Positions 30,904 to 33,725 of a DNA stretch of 33,725 nucleotides are shown piece by piece (within the stretch, counting starts at the first letter, position 1; each line of letters opens with the position of its first letter). Source of the DNA: DASUBN01 sp035465695 (GTDB taxonomy: Bacteria; Pseudomonadota; Gammaproteobacteria; Natronospirales; REEB76); contig DATIVR010000031.1 of NCBI GenBank assembly GCA_035465695.1, positions 1 through 33,725 on the forward strand, given 5' to 3'. The notes beneath the pieces were generated by a model that saw only the letters and a program-made list of their open reading frames with translations, searched no databases and had not been told where the DNA came from. The position numbers and the translations under genes were made by a program.

Positions 30904-31899
30904 TTATCCGGGGGGCGGGCGGCTTTCAACGCCCCGGCCGGCTGCCAGGATATCGCTGATATCCACCGTCCAGATGTTGAAGTTCCCGTCGTTCCAGGCC
31001 ATGTCCTTGAGGCTCGCCGCGGCGCCGGCGGCATCCTTGGGATAGCTCACGGCGGTCTCATAGCTGCTGGTGAAATACAGGGTGTGGCCGTCCGGCCCCA
31101 GACGCGCCTCGATGATGCCGTCCAGGCGGTTGATGGAATCCGGCAAGTGCTGCGGCTCACCCCAGCTGCCGTCCTTGCCGCGGAACACGATGAACAGATC
31201 CATCTGCTGTGGAGGCGTCGGCGGCCGCGTGGAGGAGAACACCATGAAGGATCCATCCGCTGCGACCGTCTCATCCACGTCGCTCCAGCGCTCGTCGGTG
31301 AACGGCATGGGCTCCGGCGCCTGATATGCGCCGTCCTTGTACGCGGCATGGAACAGATGCGCGCGCTTGCTGTCGCCGAAGACGTCGGTGAAATAGAGGT
31401 CGCCGTCGGCGGTGACCGAGGGACCGAAGGTGGACCCGTTGCGGTTCACCACGGTGGGAAGGTGCTTCGGCTCGCTCCAGCCGGAGCCTGTCTTGATCCT
31501 GTCCACCCGCCACAGGTTGCCGCCGCGGCCCACGTGCAGCGTGCCGCCCCAGAAACCATCCGGCTGCTTGCCGGTTTCGGGGACTGGCCGACTGGAAGCG
31601 AAGACCAGGTAGGAACCGTCCGGCGCCATGGCGGCTTCCAGGTCACGCCAGCGCCCGGAGAACGGCGCGATCCGTGGCGCTGACCAGCCGTCACCCAGGC
31701 GCTGAGACACGAGGATCACGTTGTCCGAGCTGTTGCTGCGAGTGAAATATACGGTGTTGCCATCCGGCGCGAAGACCGGCGAAGCCTCGTTGGCGGCCCC
31801 GGAGATGATGCCCGGCCCGAAGACCCGAGGATCGGCAGCTAACGCGCCGCACGAGATGCAGGCGAGCAGCAATGCAGCCATAGACAACTTCTTGTTCAT
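30904..31899 (-). CDS. Secreted PD40/TolB-like beta-propeller protein
   Basis: The 331-residue protein has a signal peptide ending GALA (about 21). It then carries repeated blades of the PD40/WD40-like type: SPVFAPDGNTVYFTRS, AAMAPDGSYLVFASSRP, PSVTADGDLYFTD, ETVAADGSFMVFSSTRP and EARLGPDGHTLYFTSS. Each has the xxDGxxxxF core seen in TolB and related periplasmic propellers. No catalytic motif is visible. It probably binds a protein or sugar in the periplasm, but no partner can be named. It lies between the GGDEF-like gene and comF. The 241 bases before the next gene (30663-30903) show no other feature. Confidence 0.8.
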   Translation of the reverse strand: MNKKLSMAALLLACISCGALAADPRVFGPGIISGAANEASPVFAPDGNTVYFTRSNSSDNVILVSQRLGDGWSAPRIAPFSGRWRDLEAAMAPDGSYLVFASSRPVPETGKQPDGFWGGTLHVGRGGNLWRVDRIKTGSGWSEPKHLPTVVNRNGSTFGPSVTADGDLYFTDVFGDSKRAHLFHAAYKDGAYQAPEPMPFTDERWSDVDETVAADGSFMVFSSTRPPTPPQQMDLFIVFRGKDGSWGEPQHLPDSINRLDGIIEARLGPDGHTLYFTSSYETAVSYPKDAAGAAASLKDMAWNDGNFNIWTVDISDILAAGRGVESRPPPG

Positions 31900-31911
31900 C
31901 GTGTGCCATCC

Positions 31912-31936
31912 CCAGTAATCGGTCCTTACTGGACCG
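31912..31936. repeat. Two overlapping inverted repeats between divergent genes
   Basis: CCAGTAA (31912-31918) pairs with TTACTGG (31926-31932). CGGTCC (31920-31925) pairs with GGACCG (31931-31936) around TTACT. The two hairpins share bases and exclude each other. They lie 13 bases upstream of the PD40 gene's start, in the 69-base gap to comF, and could be an operator or leader structure. Confidence 0.4.
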
Positions 31937-31968
31937 CCGGCGCGGCCGAGAGTTCAGTGCGTTAACCT

Positions 31969-32664
31969 ATGTCCATGCTGCGTCTGCTCTACCCCGCCCA
32001 TTGCGTCCTCTGCGGCGGCGAGGGATCCGGTGACCGTGACCTGTGCGGCGACTGTTTTGCGGAGCTGCCCTGGAACCGGCATCCCTGTCCGCGTTGCGCG
32101 GTGCCCTTGCCTGCCGACGCGGACACCCCGCTCTGCGGTGAATGCCTCAGACGGCTGCCGAGCTGGGATGAAGCCAGGAGTCCCCTGGCCTACGCGTTCC
32201 CAGTGGACAAGCTGGTGCAGCAGTTCAAGTTCGCGGGCGAACTCGCCACCGGTCGCCTGTTGGGAGGGATGCTGGCGGATTTCCTGGCGGCGGGCAGTGA
32301 CCGGCCGGACTGCATCGTGCCGGTGCCGCTGCATCCCTCGCGCCTCAGGGAAAGAGGGTTCAACCAGGCGATGGAGCTGGCGCGCCCGATCTCGAAGAGA
32401 TTGAAGACCGAGGTCCGCATCGACCTATGCGAGCGGACCCGCGCCACCGAAGTCCAATCGAGACTGGACGCCGCAGAGCGCCGCAAGAACCTCAAGGATG
32501 CCTTCGCCGTGACAGCCGACGTGCAGGGCATGCATCTGGCGCTCCTGGATGACGTGGTGACCACCGGCGCCACCATGGAGGAACTCAGCCGTGCGTTGCG
32601 GAACGCAGGGGCCAGGCGCATCAGCGTGTGGAGCGTCTGCCGAGCCGCGAATCCCTTCGCCTGA
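31969..32664 (+). CDS. comF: ComF family amidophosphoribosyltransferase-like protein
   Basis: ComF proteins help take up or process transforming DNA; some serve in nucleotide scavenging. The 231 residues begin with two zinc-ribbon-like cysteine sets (C12, C15, C26, C29 and C40, C43, C56, C59). A phosphoribosyltransferase domain follows, with the PRPP loop LLDDVVTTGAT (192-202) and the family motif RERGFNQAMELAR (127-139). No ribosome site precedes the ATG; a second in-frame ATG lies two codons later. comF beside bio genes is the classical gammaproteobacterial order, here separated by the GGDEF-like and propeller genes. Confidence 0.92.
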   Translation: MSMLRLLYPAHCVLCGGEGSGDRDLCGDCFAELPWNRHPCPRCAVPLPADADTPLCGECLRRLPSWDEARSPLAYAFPVDKLVQQFKFAGELATGRLLGGMLADFLAAGSDRPDCIVPVPLHPSRLRERGFNQAMELARPISKRLKTEVRIDLCERTRATEVQSRLDAAERRKNLKDAFAVTADVQGMHLALLDDVVTTGATMEELSRALRNAGARRISVWSVCRAANPFA

Positions 32665-32671
32665 GACATAA

Positions 32672-32714
32672 GCGCGCTGGATTGCGACGCTGCTCGCAAT
32701 CCATCTGTGCGCGC
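32672..32714. repeat. Bulged stem-loop after comF
   Basis: GGATTGCGA (32679-32687) pairs perfectly with TCGCAATCC (32694-32702) around CGCTGC. Outer arms GCGCGC (32672-32677) and GCGCGC (32709-32714) can extend it across an asymmetric bulge. It begins eight bases after the comF stop but lacks a T-tract. It could be a processed 3' end or a short repeat. The rest of the gap to 32886 shows no gene. Confidence 0.45.
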
Positions 32715-32886
32715 GTTCGCAACTGGGCCCGCAGCGATGTTCCGGATAATCCTTGGCTACATCATCCCGTGATGAATCCGTGCATCGTCTGCGGTCTTAG
32801 CGTCGCACGAATCCGGTGTCGACCCAATTACGCCTCGTCCCGGCGCGGCGTGATAGTCATGTCATCTGCGGCGATGGATCACCGGG

Positions 32887-33489
32887 ATGAGCTTCGGAAA
32901 GGGATTTCTGCTGTTGAGCATGATCTCGCTCGCGGGCTGCAGCAGCATGGATCCACGGCTGGACCCCACCGGCCTCGTCTATTCGCGGCAGGTCAGCCGC
33001 ATGACGAGCGGTTACAACGCCGCCCATGGCACCCACTATCCGGTGCCGCAGCTCAGTCTCGATGCCATGAACCTGCCGACCTCGGTGGTAGGCGCTGCAG
33101 ATTTCAGTCACTGGACCGTGCACATCAACCCGTTATGGGTGAAGAAGGATCCTTGCCTGGTGGACCGGGAAGCCCTGGCCCATGAGTTGGCCCATCTGTT
33201 CGTCTACTACGACGAGTATGGTCCGCCCCGGTCGGCGCTGTTGAACACCGACAAGGGCACGCGACTGGTGGCCATGAATGGCCCTGGCCTACAGGACCTT
33301 TCTTCGGAGCACGGCGCCGCTTGGCAGGCCAAGGCGCGGGAGCTGGGGGCGGACCCCTGCAAGGAGGGCTATTGCCGCTCGGATCGGCCTTACAAGAACT
33401 ATCCCATCATCTGCACGGAGAAGGAGACGGCGCTGCTGACGGAGGTGCCGACGACCGCAATTGCGCTAGACATGACACAGTCCCGCTGA
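32887..33489 (+). CDS. SprT-like zinc metalloprotease lipoprotein
   Basis: The 200-residue protein has a canonical lipobox LAGC (C18). The mature domain has a zinc-binding HELAH motif (99-103, catalytic E100) and a likely third ligand H142 in SSEHGAAWQAKARELGADP. The HExxH...HGxxW arrangement with a following amphipathic helix is like SprT/zincin proteins. SprT itself is cytoplasmic, so an exported, lipid-anchored relative is unusual. Cysteines near the end (DPCKEGYC) may form a disulphide. The ribosome site is weak. The target is unknown; cell-envelope protein or peptide cleavage is inference. Confidence 0.72.
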   Translation: MSFGKGFLLLSMISLAGCSSMDPRLDPTGLVYSRQVSRMTSGYNAAHGTHYPVPQLSLDAMNLPTSVVGAADFSHWTVHINPLWVKKDPCLVDREALAHELAHLFVYYDEYGPPRSALLNTDKGTRLVAMNGPGLQDLSSEHGAAWQAKARELGADPCKEGYCRSDRPYKNYPIICTEKETALLTEVPTTAIALDMTQSR

Positions 33490-33516
33490 GCCGGGCCGCA
33501 CGAAGAAAAGCGTCGA

Positions 33517-33725
33517 CTAGAACTCTCCAAAATTTGGCCCGCGCAACCCGTTCGACAGAACGTCGTGAACCAAACCTGATTTATAGACGTATCCGAGTTC
33601 GTGTTTTTCTTCTTCCCGATTGGACACGCCTGGTCTTGACGAATAGACACCTATAAATCTCGTAGCATTTGGATGCTGTTTGATTTCCCCCGATTCGGAC
33701 AGGTAGTGAGTCTTTTGTCTCATTA
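33517..33725 (-). CDS. Possible 3' end of a gene in a lower-GC tail (uncertain)
   Basis: A minus-strand frame runs from the window edge to a TAG at 33517-33519. The visible 68 residues from an ATG at 33723 are hydrophilic and varied (for example TRFIGVYSSRPG, KSGLVHDVLSNGLRG), without a recognised family. The base composition is clearly less GC-rich than the rest of the window. It may be a small gene, the C-terminus of a larger gene beyond the edge, or chance. The edge prevents a decision. Confidence 0.3.
   Translation of the reverse strand, partial: MRQKTHYLSESGEIKQHPNATRFIGVYSSRPGVSNREEEKHELGYVYKSGLVHDVLSNGLRGPNFGEF

Noticed and set aside
1..33725. tRNA, rRNA, CRISPR array, transposase or integrase
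   Set aside because: No cloverleaf-like GTTCRA segments, regularly spaced repeats, or mobile-element proteins were recognised anywhere in the window.

Overview
The window is GC-rich and dense with genes. It reads as a chromosomal stretch of a gammaproteobacterium. The evidence is the neighbourhood ftsY-ftsE-ftsX-rpoH, a complete bioBFHCD operon, a coxB-coxA-ctaG-coxC cluster next to SURF1-ctaA-cyoE, and a coaD-ferredoxin pair beside rsmD. A Nevskiales-, Steroidobacter- or Xanthomonadales-like lineage would fit, but the sequence alone does not settle the order. No insertion sequence, CRISPR array, tRNA or rRNA was recognised.

Layout. (1) 1-5489, plus strand: cobalamin uptake. A gene tail is coupled to btuC and btuD, followed by a small lipoprotein gene with a strong terminator. 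Then come a TTGACA promoter, a cobalamin riboswitch, btuB and a diphthine-ammonia-ligase-like PP-loop ATPase. (2) 5486-8519, minus strand: rsmD, coaD, ferredoxin and gamma-glutamyltransferase, packed as an operon. (3) 8611-13553, plus strand: a large VolA-like lipase lipoprotein with its own terminator, then ftsY, ftsE and ftsX. A 124-bp, exactly centred imperfect palindrome resembling ERIC elements lies between ftsY and ftsE. (4) 13568-15816: a 2-oxoglutarate/Fe(II) dioxygenase (minus) divergent from rpoH (plus). The rpoH leader carries a sigma-E-like promoter overlapped by a perfect CIRCE operator. (5) 15816-24553, mostly minus: aerobic terminal oxidase. The cluster coxB (with a fused cytochrome c domain, caa3-type), coxA, a 40-residue membrane protein, ctaG and coxC is followed by SURF1, a CxxxC membrane protein, ctaA and cyoE for haem A synthesis and assembly. 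A small DUF2909-like gene sits between the two groups on the plus strand. (6) 24805-29393, minus: bioB-bioF-bioH-bioC-bioD, mostly joined by ATGA overlaps, behind a promoter covered by a perfect BirA-type operator. (7) 29460-33725: a membrane protein with a degenerate GGDEF domain, a secreted PD40/TolB-like beta-propeller protein, comF, a SprT-like zinc-protease lipoprotein, and a lower-GC tail at the window edge.

The genes work in modules: B12 acquisition under riboswitch control, biotin synthesis under BirA control, haem A and copper-dependent oxidase assembly, and SRP/cell division beside the heat-shock sigma factor. The most unusual signals are regulatory or structural: the sigma-E/CIRCE arrangement before rpoH and the ERIC-like palindrome between ftsY and ftsE. 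Next are a diphthamide-type amidase homologue in a bacterial B12 operon and a GGDEF domain whose signature has become GDGLF.
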